The position numbers and the translations under genes were made by a program. Below, in pieces: positions 14,477 through 24,188 of a DNA stretch of 64,000 nucleotides (position 1 is the first letter of the stretch; every line of letters begins with the position of its first letter). Origin of the DNA: a candidate division KSB1 bacterium (lineage in GTDB: Bacteria > Zhuqueibacterota > Zhuqueibacteria > Zhuqueibacterales > Zhuqueibacteraceae); the NCBI GenBank assembly GCA_034506175.1, contig JAPDQB010000029.1:1-64000 (forward strand), written 5' to 3'. The notes below the pieces were generated by a model, which did not search any database, was not told the DNA's origin, and was given only the letters and a program-made list of their open reading frames with translations.

Positions 14477-15727
14477 ATGACAAAAACACACCGGCTCTTT
14501 GTCACTTGTCTTCTCATTGTATCGAGCCTTTGGGGATGCTTTCATGGCTCCTCCCAAACCGCGCCTCGAAGCCATGATCTGAAACCGACGGTGATCTTGA
14601 TTTCATTGGACGGCTTTCGCTGGGATTACCTGGATCGATTCGAAGCGCCGGTCATGCAGCGTCTCGCCCACGAGGGGGTGCGGGCGAAGGCGATGATTCC
14701 GGTTTTTCCCACCAAAACGTTTCCGAATCATTACAGCATCGTGACCGGGTTGTATCCGGCGCATCACGGCATCGTGGCCAACACGATGTACGATCCGGAA
14801 TTCGACGCGCGGTTTAGGCTCAGCGACCGCGAGGCGGTGCGCGACAGCCGCTGGTGGGGCGGCGAGCCGTTGTGGGTCACCGCCGAAAAACACCAGCAAC
14901 GCAGCGGGATTTTATTCTGGCCCGGCTCGGAAGCGGCGATCATGGGCATTCGTCCGGCGTATTGGAAAGTTTACGACAATGACTTTCCCAACGCCGCCCG
15001 CGTTGACACGGTATTGAGCTGGCTGGATTTACCGGCGGGGCGCCGCCCGACGTTTCTCACGCTGTATTTCAGCGAAATTGATGACGCCGGCCATCGCCAC
15101 GATCCGATTTCGCCGGAGGTGGGTGAGGCGGTTCGCCGCCTCGACAGCATAGTGGGCCGGCTCGTCGATGGTTTGGAGGCGCGCGGCATTTTCGAGCGGG
15201 TGAATCTCATCATCCTCTCCGATCACGGCATGGCCGCGGTCAAGCCCGGCCAGGTGATCTTTCTCGACGATTATCTTGATCTGGAAAAAGTGCGGGTGGT
15301 GGATTGGAATCCCGTTCTTGCCGTGCGGCCGCGGACGATGAGTGAAGATGAAATTTATCAGGCTCTGGCGAAAGCGCATCCGCATCTGCAGGTGTATCGC
15401 AAAGCCGAATTGCCGGAACGTTTGCGTTATTCGCAACATCGCCGCATCGCGCCGATCATCGGCATCGCCGACGAGGGCTGGAAAATTTCCCGGCGGGGAA
15501 ACCAAAACCCGGCTGAAGATTTTCGCGTCACCGGCGAGCACGGCTACGACAACCAGCTTGCGTCGATGCACGCCATTTTCATCGCGCGCGGGCCGGCCTT
15601 CAAAACCGGCGCGGTGGTGCCGCCGTTCCAAAACATTCATCTTTATCATCTCATCTGCGCCATCTTGAATTTGCCGCCGGCGCCCAACGACGGAAATCTC
15701 GATTCGGTGCGGGTGATGTTGAGATAA
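14477..15727 (+). CDS. Ectonucleotide pyrophosphatase/phosphodiesterase-type lipoprotein
   Basis: This 416-residue alkaline phosphatase superfamily enzyme belongs to the NPP branch. The N-terminus MTKTHRLFVTCLLIVSSLWGC gives a lipobox, so it is probably a periplasmic or surface lipoprotein. Metal and catalytic motifs are ISLDGFRWDY, the nucleophile Thr in FPTKTFPNHY, the zinc ligands in DDAGHRHDP and LSDHGM, and a final GEHGYDN. NPP enzymes hydrolyse nucleotide or lipid phosphodiester or pyrophosphate bonds; the natural substrate here is unknown. The start at 14477 is preferred over an upstream ATG (14417) because it gives the signal sequence. Confidence 0.85.
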   Translation: MTKTHRLFVTCLLIVSSLWGCFHGSSQTAPRSHDLKPTVILISLDGFRWDYLDRFEAPVMQRLAHEGVRAKAMIPVFPTKTFPNHYSIVTGLYPAHHGIVANTMYDPEFDARFRLSDREAVRDSRWWGGEPLWVTAEKHQQRSGILFWPGSEAAIMGIRPAYWKVYDNDFPNAARVDTVLSWLDLPAGRRPTFLTLYFSEIDDAGHRHDPISPEVGEAVRRLDSIVGRLVDGLEARGIFERVNLIILSDHGMAAVKPGQVIFLDDYLDLEKVRVVDWNPVLAVRPRTMSEDEIYQALAKAHPHLQVYRKAELPERLRYSQHRRIAPIIGIADEGWKISRRGNQNPAEDFRVTGEHGYDNQLASMHAIFIARGPAFKTGAVVPPFQNIHLYHLICAILNLPPAPNDGNLDSVRVMLR

Positions 15728-15795
15728 AGCGTAAATTTAAAGCAAAAAATTTTGATCTTGTTAAAAAAACCGCGTCGAAATTTGCCGTCTCGATC

Positions 15796-18165
15796 ATGAA
15801 GAGCATCCGGCGAAAATCTTTTCTTCTTTTTTCAATCATGCTTGCAACCTCCTTGTCAGGCCGGGCGCAAATCAATCCCAGCCTGCTCAAACAGCGCTGG
15901 CCGGCGAAGTGGATCACGCATCCAACGGCTTCGACCAAAGATTACGGCGTTTTTCATTTTCGCAAAAAAATTGTGCTGCCGCAAAAGCCGGCGACATTCA
16001 TCATTCACGTTTCGGCGGACAATCGCTATCGTTTGTTCGTCAACGGGCAGGCGGTGTGTCACGGCCCGGCGCGCGGGGATTTGACGCACTGGCGTTTTGA
16101 AACCATCGATCTCGCGCCGCATCTGCAAGCCGGCGAAAATATTCTGGCGGCTGTCGTGTGGAATTTCGCCGAGCATGTTCCCTGGGCGCAAATGACGCAT
16201 GCCACCGCTTTCATCGTGCAGGGCAATTCCGATTTGGAAGCCATCGTGAATTCGGCTCCCGAATGGAAAGTCACGCAGAATGCCGCTTATTCGCCTCTCA
16301 GCGGTGACCGCGAGCGATTGCGCACGTTCATCGTGATCGGCCCGGGCGATCGCGTCGAGGCGGCAAAATATCCGTGGGGATGGGAGCAGCTCGAGTTCGA
16401 TGATCGTTCCTGGTCAAATGCAAAAATTCTTGATTCCGGCACGCCGCGTGAGATGCGCGACGGCGGCTCGCATTGGATGCTGATGCCGCGTCCGATTCCG
16501 CTGATGGAAGAACGCCTGCAGCGAATTCCGAAAATCGTCCGCAGCGATTTGCAAATTCACCATGGATTTCTCCAGGGCGATAAGCCGCTGACGATTCCAC
16601 CCCGAACAACAGGTGCGATTTTATTGGATCAAACGCATTTGACCACCGCCTATCCGGAGCTGATCGTGAGCGGCGGCAAAGGCAGCGAGATCAAATTTAC
16701 TTATGCCGAAGCTTTATTCGATCAAAACGGCAACAAAGGTCATCGCGACGAAGCGCAAGGCCGCGAGATTGCCGGCAACCATGATCTGTTTCTGCCCGAC
16801 GGCGGCAATCGCCGATTGTTTCGCCCGCTGTGGTTGCGCACTTATCGTTTTGTGCAATTGGATATACGCACCGCAGACGAACCGTTGGTGATTGACGATT
16901 TTCGCGGCCAATTTACCGGCTACCCATTTGCAGAAAAGGCCTCGTTCAGCAGCAGCGACCCTTCGCTCGAAAAGATTTGGGAGGTGGGCTGGCGCACGGC
17001 GCGGCTTTGCGCCGGCGAAACGTATTACGATTGCCCGTATTACGAACAATTGCAATACGTCGGCGATACGCGCATTCAAGCGCTGATCTCGCTTTACGTT
17101 TCCGGCGATGATCGTTTGATGCGCAATGCCATCATGCAATTCGACGACTCGCGCCTTCCGGACGGCCTCACCGCCAGCCGTTATCCCTCGTGGGCGCCGC
17201 AGATCATTCCGCCGTATTCGCTGTTTTGGATTGCGATGGTGCACGATTATTGGCAGCATCGCGATGATCTGAATTTTGTGCGCGCGTTTTTGCCGGGCAT
17301 TCGTGGCGTGATCGCGTGGTACGAGCGTTACGTCGATGACACCGGCATGTTGGGCCCGATGCCGTGGTGGAATTTTGTTGATTGGCTGGATGAGTGGGAC
17401 AACGGCGTGCCACCGGGCGCCGACGACGGCCATTCGGCGATCATCACGCTGCAATTGATTTACAATCTCCAGCGCGCCGGAGAGCTGGCCGCAGCATTCA
17501 ATCGTCCGGAGGAAGCAACGCATTATCGCTCGCTCGCCACTTCGTTGAAAAAGAAAACTTTTGAATTATGCTGGGATGAACAGCGCGGGCTTTTGGCGGA
17601 TACACCGGAGAAAAAAACGTTCAGCCAACACGCAAATGTGATGGCGGTGTTGGTCGACATGTTTTCCGCCGCGCAAGAAAAACTTTTAATGGAAAAGGTG
17701 CTTGGCGATAAAAGCCTCTCGCCGTGCACGTTTTATTATCGTTTCTATCTCCATCAAGCCCTCAAGAAAACCGGCCTGGGCGATCGTTATGTGGATTTAC
17801 TGGCGCCATGGCGCGAGATGATCAAAATCGGTTTGACGACGTTTGCCGAAAAACCGGAGCCGACGCGCTCGGATTGTCACGCCTGGAGCGCCAGCCCGAA
17901 TTACGATTTGCTCGCCACCGTCTGCGGTATCGAGCCGGCAACGCCGGGTTTCAAAGCCGTTCGCCTCGCGCCCAATCTCGGCTCGTTGAGTTGGATAAAA
18001 GGAGCCATGCCGCATCCGCTTGGAAAAATCACCGTGCATTTTCAGCGCCGTGGCAAAAGCGGATTACAAGGAGAGGTCACACTGCCGGAGGGTTTAAACG
18101 GAGAATTGATTTGGAACGGCAAATCACTGGCGTTGAAATCGGGACGGCAAACCATCGCGTTCTAA
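15796..18165 (+). CDS. GH78-like alpha-L-rhamnosidase, exported
   Basis: This 789-residue glycoside hydrolase has a signal peptide (to about residue 24, ending GRAQ). It has an N-terminal beta-sandwich carbohydrate-binding part (WITHP, FVNGQAVCHGPAR, LRTYRFVQLDI) and an (alpha/alpha)6 barrel from about residue 390. The barrel contains the DCPYYEQLQYVGDTR signature of family 78, followed by a C-terminal sandwich. GH78 enzymes remove terminal rhamnose from plant or bacterial glycans. The acidic residues in the DCPxxE...GD motif and the later WWNFVDWLDEWDNG are the likely active site. It stands alone, with no transporter or SusC/D neighbours. Confidence 0.85.
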   Translation: MKSIRRKSFLLFSIMLATSLSGRAQINPSLLKQRWPAKWITHPTASTKDYGVFHFRKKIVLPQKPATFIIHVSADNRYRLFVNGQAVCHGPARGDLTHWRFETIDLAPHLQAGENILAAVVWNFAEHVPWAQMTHATAFIVQGNSDLEAIVNSAPEWKVTQNAAYSPLSGDRERLRTFIVIGPGDRVEAAKYPWGWEQLEFDDRSWSNAKILDSGTPREMRDGGSHWMLMPRPIPLMEERLQRIPKIVRSDLQIHHGFLQGDKPLTIPPRTTGAILLDQTHLTTAYPELIVSGGKGSEIKFTYAEALFDQNGNKGHRDEAQGREIAGNHDLFLPDGGNRRLFRPLWLRTYRFVQLDIRTADEPLVIDDFRGQFTGYPFAEKASFSSSDPSLEKIWEVGWRTARLCAGETYYDCPYYEQLQYVGDTRIQALISLYVSGDDRLMRNAIMQFDDSRLPDGLTASRYPSWAPQIIPPYSLFWIAMVHDYWQHRDDLNFVRAFLPGIRGVIAWYERYVDDTGMLGPMPWWNFVDWLDEWDNGVPPGADDGHSAIITLQLIYNLQRAGELAAAFNRPEEATHYRSLATSLKKKTFELCWDEQRGLLADTPEKKTFSQHANVMAVLVDMFSAAQEKLLMEKVLGDKSLSPCTFYYRFYLHQALKKTGLGDRYVDLLAPWREMIKIGLTTFAEKPEPTRSDCHAWSASPNYDLLATVCGIEPATPGFKAVRLAPNLGSLSWIKGAMPHPLGKITVHFQRRGKSGLQGEVTLPEGLNGELIWNGKSLALKSGRQTIAF

Positions 18166-18264
18166 CTCTGACGGGTTCTAAATTTTCACCGGAAAACTTG
18201 CGATGTGCCCGAAAAATCATTAAAATAATGGTGGACAAAAAGTCTGGAACGCGGAGAAATTTCC

Positions 18265-19332
18265 ATGTCTGCCCTGATCAATCCCAATTTGCCGCTCAAA
18301 GGCCGGGGCACGCTGCTCAATCCGGTCAATCGTTTCGAGCCGATCGAAATCGAGCCTGATCCTGATTGGCTCGATCAAGCGGAAGAACCACCCATTAAAA
18401 CGCAGTATTTCGTCGACGCGACACGGACGATTCTTTCCAAGAACGACAGCCCGGATATTCCGTTCACGCATGGTCTCAATCCTTATCGCGGTTGCGAGCA
18501 CGGCTGCATCTACTGCTACGCGCGGCCGACGCACGAGTATTTCGGGCTTTCCTCGGGGTTGGATTTTGAAACGAAGATCATGGTGAAATTGGATGCGCCG
18601 GCGCTTTTGGAAAAAACCTTTCGCGATCCGAAATGGCAGCCGCAAGTGATCGCCTTCTCCGGCAACACCGATTGCTATCAAGTCGTCGAGCGCAAATTGC
18701 AAATCACCCGGCGTTGTTTGGAAGTTTTTTTGAAATACCGCAACCCGCTGGGCATGATCACGAAAAATGCGCTAATCGTGCGCGACATTGATTTGCTGCG
18801 GCAGCTTGCCGGATTGAATCTGGTTACTGTCACGATTTCGATCACGACACTTGACAATCATCTCTGCCGCAAAATGGAGCCGCGCACTTCGGCGCCGGAG
18901 AAGCGTTTGGAGGCGGTGGCGCAGCTTGCCGCCGCCGGCATTCCCACCGGCGTCAATGTCGCGCCGATCATTCCCGGCTTGAACGATCACGAAATGCCGG
19001 CGATTTTGGCGGAAGCCGCGAAGCGCGGCGCGATCAGCGCCGGGCATGTCATGCTGCGTCTGCCGTATGCCGTAAAGGATTTGTTCGTCAACTGGCTGCG
19101 GCAATATTTTCCCGATCGCGCCAACAAGGTGTTGCATGCGATTCAAGAGATGCGCGGCGGGCGCCTCAACGATCCGTGCTTCGGCTCGCGCTTCGTCGGC
19201 GAAGGCGGGCGTGTTGAAGCGGTTGCGCAAATGTTCGACGTGACGTGCAAAAAACTCGGCCTCAATCAAAAACGAGTCCGGCTCACCACCGAACATTTCC
19301 GCCGCAGCGAGCAAGCTGATTTGTTCGGCTGA
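18265..19332 (+). CDS. PA0069/SPL-family radical SAM protein
   Basis: This 355-residue radical S-adenosylmethionine protein has the [4Fe-4S]-binding motif CEHGCIYCYARP, with Cys at 77, 81 and 84 (CX3CX2C). It then has the SPL-like segments FSGNTDCYQ, KNALIVRDID and NVAPIIPGLND. Proteins of this group are related to spore photoproduct lyase and have no firmly established reaction in most bacteria. A weak Shine-Dalgarno (GGAG) precedes the ATG. It is followed by the orphan [2Fe-2S] protein gene at 19452; a functional link is possible but unproven. Confidence 0.88.
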   Translation: MSALINPNLPLKGRGTLLNPVNRFEPIEIEPDPDWLDQAEEPPIKTQYFVDATRTILSKNDSPDIPFTHGLNPYRGCEHGCIYCYARPTHEYFGLSSGLDFETKIMVKLDAPALLEKTFRDPKWQPQVIAFSGNTDCYQVVERKLQITRRCLEVFLKYRNPLGMITKNALIVRDIDLLRQLAGLNLVTVTISITTLDNHLCRKMEPRTSAPEKRLEAVAQLAAAGIPTGVNVAPIIPGLNDHEMPAILAEAAKRGAISAGHVMLRLPYAVKDLFVNWLRQYFPDRANKVLHAIQEMRGGRLNDPCFGSRFVGEGGRVEAVAQMFDVTCKKLGLNQKRVRLTTEHFRRSEQADLFG

Positions 19333-19451
19333 AAATCCTGGCGCGTTTTTTAAGTTTTTGGGTGGGAGAAAGTCCTTGACTCCTTCCCGCCGTTATTGTA
19401 TCATAATATAATTGCTGTAAGAAAATTTTCGATAACGCTACGACGACAACA

Positions 19452-19952
19452 ATGCCGAATAAAAAACTTGTCACTCTCCGCGTCAACGGTTCGACCTATG
19501 AAGTCGCGATTCGGCCGTATGACGTGCTGCTCGACGTCATTCGCGAAACCCTCAACCTCACCGGCACCAAGCGCGGTTGCGACATGGGCACCTGCGGCTG
19601 CTGCACCGTTCATCTCGACGGCCGGGCGCGGCTCTCGTGTTTGACGATGGCGCTGGAAGCCGTCGGGCATGACGTCACCACGATTGAAGGCTTGAAGTGT
19701 GACGGTCTGCTGCATCCGCTGCAACGCGCTTTCACAGAGCACGGCGGCTCACAATGCGGCTTCTGCACCCAAGGTTTTATTATGACGGCGAAGGCTTTTC
19801 TTGACGAGCATCCCCACCCCACGCGCGACGAAATCGAGCAGGCGATCTCCGGCAACATGTGCCGCTGCACAGGCTACATCAAGATTGTGGATGCGATTGA
19901 GGCGGTGGCATGGCAAGGCAAATCCCCGGCAAACTCTCTCCCAAGGCGTTAA
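19452..19952 (+). CDS. (2Fe-2S)-binding small subunit of a molybdenum hydroxylase type
   Basis: This 166-residue protein has a plant-type [2Fe-2S] ferredoxin domain (CX4CX2C in RGCDMGTCGCC, with a further Cys in ARLSC). A second all-helical [2Fe-2S] domain follows (QCGFCTQG and MCRCTGY). This is the small subunit layout of xanthine dehydrogenase, carbon monoxide dehydrogenase (CoxS) and related enzymes. The large molybdopterin subunit and the FAD subunit that normally accompany it are not nearby: the next gene runs the other way and encodes an acyl-CoA enzyme. It may partner with genes elsewhere or serve as an electron carrier. Confidence 0.9.
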   Translation: MPNKKLVTLRVNGSTYEVAIRPYDVLLDVIRETLNLTGTKRGCDMGTCGCCTVHLDGRARLSCLTMALEAVGHDVTTIEGLKCDGLLHPLQRAFTEHGGSQCGFCTQGFIMTAKAFLDEHPHPTRDEIEQAISGNMCRCTGYIKIVDAIEAVAWQGKSPANSLPRR

Positions 19953-19970
19953 AAGCGTTTTGTTGATCCT

Positions 19971-20837
19971 CTACGACGAAACAGTATAATCGTAAACTCC
20001 CTTCCCGGTTTTTCTCCCGAGCCTTCCGGCTTTGACATACTTCACCATCAGCGGACAAGGACGAAATTTTTCTCCGAGGGTTTGATGGAGAAAAGTGAGA
20101 ATGTTCAAGCGCACGTCGAGGCCGACGAGATCGACCAGCTCGAACGGGCCCATGGGGTGATTGAGGCCGAGCTTGAGCGCCTTGTCGATTTCCGGCGCGG
20201 TGGCCACGCCTTCTTGCAGCATGTAAAAGGCCTCGTTGCCGATCATGGCGTTGATGCGTGTGGTGATGAAGCCGGGTGACTCGTTGATCACGACGGTTTC
20301 TTTTTTCATCAATCTCGCCACTTCTTGCGTCGCCGCGATGGTCGCTTCCGAAGTTTCCAGGCCGCGAATGATTTCGATCAACTTCATCACCGGCACCGGA
20401 TTGAAGAAGTGCATGCCGATGACCTGCGGCGCCCGTTGCGTCGCGCCGGCCATCTCGGTGATCGAAAGCGAGGAGGTGTTCGTCGCGAAAATCGCCTGTT
20501 TAGGCGCGATGCCGTCGAGTCGGCGGAATAAATCGATTTTCAAATCAATCCGCTCGGGAACGGCCTCGATGACGAAATCCGCCTCGTCGGCGGCATCATG
20601 GAGTTCGGCTGTGGTTTGCAGGCGCGCCAGGCTTTGATCGGCGGCCTCTTGCGAAAGGATCGCCTTATCCACCGCTTTGCGAAAACTGTTGGCGATATGC
20701 TCGCGGGCGCTGTGCAAAATTTTATCTTCGACATCATAAAGCTTGGTGCGAAATCCGGCCAAACAGGAGGCGTAGGCAATGCCGCGGCCCATGGTGCCGG
20801 CGCCGAAGACGGCGATGGTGTTGATGATTTTTGCCAT
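19971..20837 (-). CDS. 3-hydroxyacyl-CoA (3-hydroxybutyryl-CoA) dehydrogenase
   Basis: This 288-residue NAD-dependent dehydrogenase of beta-oxidation or butyrate metabolism has an N-terminal Rossmann motif GAGTMGRGIA, the catalytic His in HFFNPVPVMKLIEI, and the C-terminal helical domain with NHPMGPFELVDLVG. A second enzyme of the same family lies at 56342-57226, so the genome carries at least two. It is followed downstream only by the convergent [2Fe-2S] gene and preceded by an alcohol dehydrogenase 44 bp away on the same strand, probably co-transcribed. Confidence 0.92.
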   Translation of the reverse strand: MAKIINTIAVFGAGTMGRGIAYASCLAGFRTKLYDVEDKILHSAREHIANSFRKAVDKAILSQEAADQSLARLQTTAELHDAADEADFVIEAVPERIDLKIDLFRRLDGIAPKQAIFATNTSSLSITEMAGATQRAPQVIGMHFFNPVPVMKLIEIIRGLETSEATIAATQEVARLMKKETVVINESPGFITTRINAMIGNEAFYMLQEGVATAPEIDKALKLGLNHPMGPFELVDLVGLDVRLNILTFLHQTLGEKFRPCPLMVKYVKAGRLGRKTGKGVYDYTVSS

Positions 20838-20881
20838 GGAGGTTTTTGTTGCGGTTCCCTTTTCGTTGTAAAAGTGAAAAA

Positions 20882-21910
20882 CTAAATTTCCAGCACCACT
20901 TTCCCAAACTGCTCCCGCTGCGCCAGGAGCCGGTGCCCCTCGCGGGCTTCGGCCAGCGGCAACACGCGGTCGATCACCGGACGGAATTGGCCGGTTTTGA
21001 AAAATTCGACGATGCGCAACAGTTCGCTCTTTGACCCCATGAGATTGCCGAAAATTTTCAAATTTTTGAAATAGACATAACGCAAGTCCGTCACCGCGCG
21101 ATAGCCGGTTGTCGCGCCGCAGGTCACGAGCCGGCCGCCGTTGGCGAGCGATTTGATCGAGTCATCCCAGGTTTTTTCGCCGACATGCTCGAAAACGATA
21201 TCGACGCCGCGCTTGCTGGTGATCTGGCGCACTGCTTCGCGGAAATTTTGCTTTTCATAATTGATGCAAAAATCCGCGCCGAGGGCTTGGGCTTTTTCCA
21301 GTTTGGCGTCGCTGCCGGCGGCGGCAATCACCGTGGCGTTGTGAAGTTTGGCAATTTGAATCGCAGCCACGCCGACGCCGCTGCCGGCGGCAAGCACCAG
21401 CACCCATTCGCCCGGACGCACTTGGCCCTGGGTGACCAGCATGTGCCACGCGGTGAGAAAGGTCAAGGGGAACGCCGCGGCTTCAAAAAAATTCAAATTT
21501 GCCGGCTTGGGGATAATGTTTTGTGAGGGCACGGCAATCAATTGCGCGTAGCCGCCGGACACGTGCTCGCCGAGCACGCCGTACTCGCGGCAGTTGTAGT
21601 CGGACCCGGAAAGGCACGCCTGGCAATGGCCGCAGGAAACGCCCGGCGAGAGCACCACGTCCTGCCCAACCTGCACATGTGTCACACCGGCGCCGGTTTG
21701 CGCCACGACGCCGGAAATATCCGAGCCGAGAATGTGCGGCATTTTAACCTTGATCGCCGGAACGCCGCGGCGCATCCACAAATCGAGATGATTCAACGCG
21801 CAGGCTTTGATCTCGACCAAAACCTGCCCGGGGCCGGCCACCGGATCGGGCAGTTCACCGAATTGCAAAACGGATTCATCACCGTGTTGGTTGAGGTAAA
21901 CAGATTTCAT
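20882..21910 (-). CDS. Zinc-binding alcohol dehydrogenase/quinone oxidoreductase-like protein
   Basis: This 342-residue medium-chain dehydrogenase/reductase has a GroES-like N-terminal domain with structural-zinc Cys residues (VSCGHCQACLSGSDYNC, about 92-108). An NADP-binding Rossmann fold follows (AAGSGVGVAAIQIAK), and the catalytic zinc region includes the early LNHLDLWMRRG. The substrate cannot be read from sequence; CoA- or lipid-derived alcohols or enones fit the neighbour. It starts after an AGGGA sequence and precedes the hydroxyacyl-CoA dehydrogenase. Confidence 0.88.
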   Translation of the reverse strand: MKSVYLNQHGDESVLQFGELPDPVAGPGQVLVEIKACALNHLDLWMRRGVPAIKVKMPHILGSDISGVVAQTGAGVTHVQVGQDVVLSPGVSCGHCQACLSGSDYNCREYGVLGEHVSGGYAQLIAVPSQNIIPKPANLNFFEAAAFPLTFLTAWHMLVTQGQVRPGEWVLVLAAGSGVGVAAIQIAKLHNATVIAAAGSDAKLEKAQALGADFCINYEKQNFREAVRQITSKRGVDIVFEHVGEKTWDDSIKSLANGGRLVTCGATTGYRAVTDLRYVYFKNLKIFGNLMGSKSELLRIVEFFKTGQFRPVIDRVLPLAEAREGHRLLAQREQFGKVVLEI

Positions 21911-21977
21911 TGAATAGTTTTCCCTGAATGAACGATGGCTTCTACAGAGTGCTTTTTAGCCATCAATAAACTCAACC

Positions 21978-23333
21978 TTATTTTGCGCCCAACAAATCCA
22001 ACACCGCCGCGGTCATCGCCGTCACGCCGGTTTTGATCGTCGGCTCCGGCACGGGCATAAATTCGTTTGAATGCAAAGACGGCAGCGTTTTTCCGGTGCG
22101 CAGGCTTTCCTGAACGCGCTCCGGCGCGATGGAACCCAGCCACAAAATCGCCACGGGAATTTTCTCCGGCGTCCGGCCATATTCGCCGAAATCCTCGCCG
22201 CCCATCACCGGCTCTTTGGCAACGACTTTATCGGCGCCGAGAATGGTCTTCATCGAAGCCACCATTCTTTTCACCAGCGCCGGATCGTTGTACGTCGAGG
22301 GCGTGAACTCGTCCGCAACCGTGACAATCGGCAGGCGGTTTTCAGGCACGCCGGCAGCGATGGCAACGCCTCGGCTGATGCGCTCGATGGATTTCAGCGT
22401 TTGTTGCCTGGCGTGATCGGAATACGAGCGCACTGTGAGCTGCAAATGCACTTCATCCGGAATGATGTTGTGTTTCGTGCCGCCGTGAATCGAGCCGACC
22501 GTCACCACCGCCGGATCGATCGGTTTCATCTCGCGGCTCACGATGGTTTGCAACATCATGATGGTTTCGGCGGCGATCACAATCGGATCTTTCGTCGTGT
22601 GCGGATACGCGCCGTGGCCGCCGACACCGCGAATGGTGATGTCGACGGAATTGACATTCGCCAGCGCATAGCCTTCGCAATAGCCAACCGTGCCGGCGGG
22701 CAGCTCCGAGGCCACATGCCACGCGACTCCATAATCCGGTTTGGGAAATTTTGTGAAAAGCCCGTCTTTGAGCATCGCTCGCGCCCCGCCGCCGCGCTCT
22801 TCCGCCGGTTGGCCAATGAAAACCAGCGTGCCGCGCCAGTGATTTTTAAGCTGGCTCAACAAACGCGCCGTGCCGATGAATGACGTCATGTGCACGTCAT
22901 GGCCGCAGGCATGCATGACGCCGACTTCGTTGTTTTGATCGTCATGCACGCGCACTTTGCTGGCGTATTCGACGCCGGTATTTTCCGTCACCGGCAGCGC
23001 GTCGAGATCGGTGCGCACGAGAATGGTCGGCCCGGCGCCATTTTTCAACACGCCAACGACGCCGTGCCTGCCGAGGCCTGTGGTGACCGCGTAACCGGCC
23101 TTGCTCAGCTCTTCGGCGATTCGCGCCGCGGTTTTCTCTTCGTGAAATGACAGCTCGGGATTGGCGTGAAGATGTTTGTAAAGCTGCTCCAGCGAGGCGT
23201 ACTCTTGATTGGCGCGGAACCTGATCTCCTCGTGAAGCTTGTTATTTGTGGAATTTTGCGCCCACAGACCGGAACCGATAAAAAACAGGCTGGTCAGAAG
23301 TCGAGTCGATGCGTGCCTGATCGTGCGTTGCAT
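21978..23333 (-). CDS. Exported M20-family amidohydrolase
   Basis: This 451-residue peptidase M20D/amidohydrolase has a signal peptide (residues 1-26, ending GLWAQ). Metal ligands are seen in RTDLDALPV, HACGHDVHM and the later PVMGGEDFGEY, and a dimerisation domain sits between. Members remove acyl groups from amino acids (hippurate, indole-3-acetyl amino acid, N-acetyl-diaminopimelate types). The exported location suggests scavenging of N-acyl amino acids or peptides. A good AGGAGGAG sequence precedes the ATG. The 67-bp gap to the dehydrogenase gene permits co-transcription. Confidence 0.9.
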   Translation of the reverse strand: MQRTIRHASTRLLTSLFFIGSGLWAQNSTNNKLHEEIRFRANQEYASLEQLYKHLHANPELSFHEEKTAARIAEELSKAGYAVTTGLGRHGVVGVLKNGAGPTILVRTDLDALPVTENTGVEYASKVRVHDDQNNEVGVMHACGHDVHMTSFIGTARLLSQLKNHWRGTLVFIGQPAEERGGGARAMLKDGLFTKFPKPDYGVAWHVASELPAGTVGYCEGYALANVNSVDITIRGVGGHGAYPHTTKDPIVIAAETIMMLQTIVSREMKPIDPAVVTVGSIHGGTKHNIIPDEVHLQLTVRSYSDHARQQTLKSIERISRGVAIAAGVPENRLPIVTVADEFTPSTYNDPALVKRMVASMKTILGADKVVAKEPVMGGEDFGEYGRTPEKIPVAILWLGSIAPERVQESLRTGKTLPSLHSNEFMPVPEPTIKTGVTAMTAAVLDLLGAK

Positions 23334-23518
23334 TTCTCCTCCTCGTCGTGATTTTAAGACATGAAATGTGCTGCCCTAAATTTAGCGAAATTTCAAGGGA
23401 GACTCAAGTGAAAAATGAGAAATCCTCTTGTTTCTTATCCTTATCTCTGCGGTTGCTATTTTCCATCATCATAAACCCCGTTGTGCCGGGCTAACCCATC
23501 AGCCATCGGGGCAGAATC

Positions 23519-24188
23519 ATGCTCTTTCTCGACATTCTCGCTGAATTTTTGGCCGAAGACCTGCTTTACAACAAGGTCAAAGATTATCTGGCTATTCGCA
23601 AAGGCGATCTGAAAGATTCGGCCTTTGAAAAATTTTACAAAACGCTGGTCGTCCGTTCCGGAGCCGGCGATTCGCGACAAAACCAAAGCCGCGCTGTGCC
23701 GTTGGGCGGATCATTTCAAGATAACCGGTGATCCTAAATCTACCAACACGCGGCTGGTCGAATATTTTCTCGGCGAGCTTGAAACCGAGCTGCGCCGCGA
23801 CGCCAACAAATCTCTCTTGCCGTATTTTGCCGACATTCGCGGCGACATTGCCAACGCCAAATCGGAACTGCAAGAGGAAGTTGGCAAAGCCAAAGAAGAA
23901 ATTATCGAGAAACTCGAGGGCCTCGGCGAGCAATGGGAGAAATACGCCGCCGAGCAAAAAGCCCGCGCCGAGCGCGCGACGCAGATCGACCCCAGCGGCG
24001 AGCAACTGATCGTCGCCGGAAAACTGGTTTACGATTCCACCCAAAAAGTCGAGTCGGCGCCGGCGCTGCCCATCATTCGCTGCGACCTCGAAGCCATTGA
24101 CGAAGCCAACCACCACTATCGCGCCGTCATCACCAACGAAGTCGGCAAAGAGCTGCACAAGCACAATTTTTACCCTCAAGCCCGATGA
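23519..24188 (+). pseudogene. N-terminal part of CHAT-STAND protein, frameshifted
   Basis: Two open frames hold the start of the protein encoded further on at 24097-26808. The first (from 23519) gives an N-terminal helix (LAEFLAEDLLYNKVKDYLAI). It shifts near 23640-23660 into a second frame that reads PEPAIRDKTKAALCRWADHF, then a coiled coil (about 23830-23970, AKSELQEEVGKAKEEI), to a stop at 24188. At 24167-24171 a run of five T breaks the frame. Removing one T joins NEVGKELHKHNF to TLKPDDAFLLEANHF without a gap. Either the gene is decaying or the assembly has indels. Confidence 0.7.

Noticed and set aside
22071-22883. Plus-strand frame opposite the M20 amidohydrolase
   Set aside because: Only the minus strand carries metal-ligand motifs and a signal peptide.
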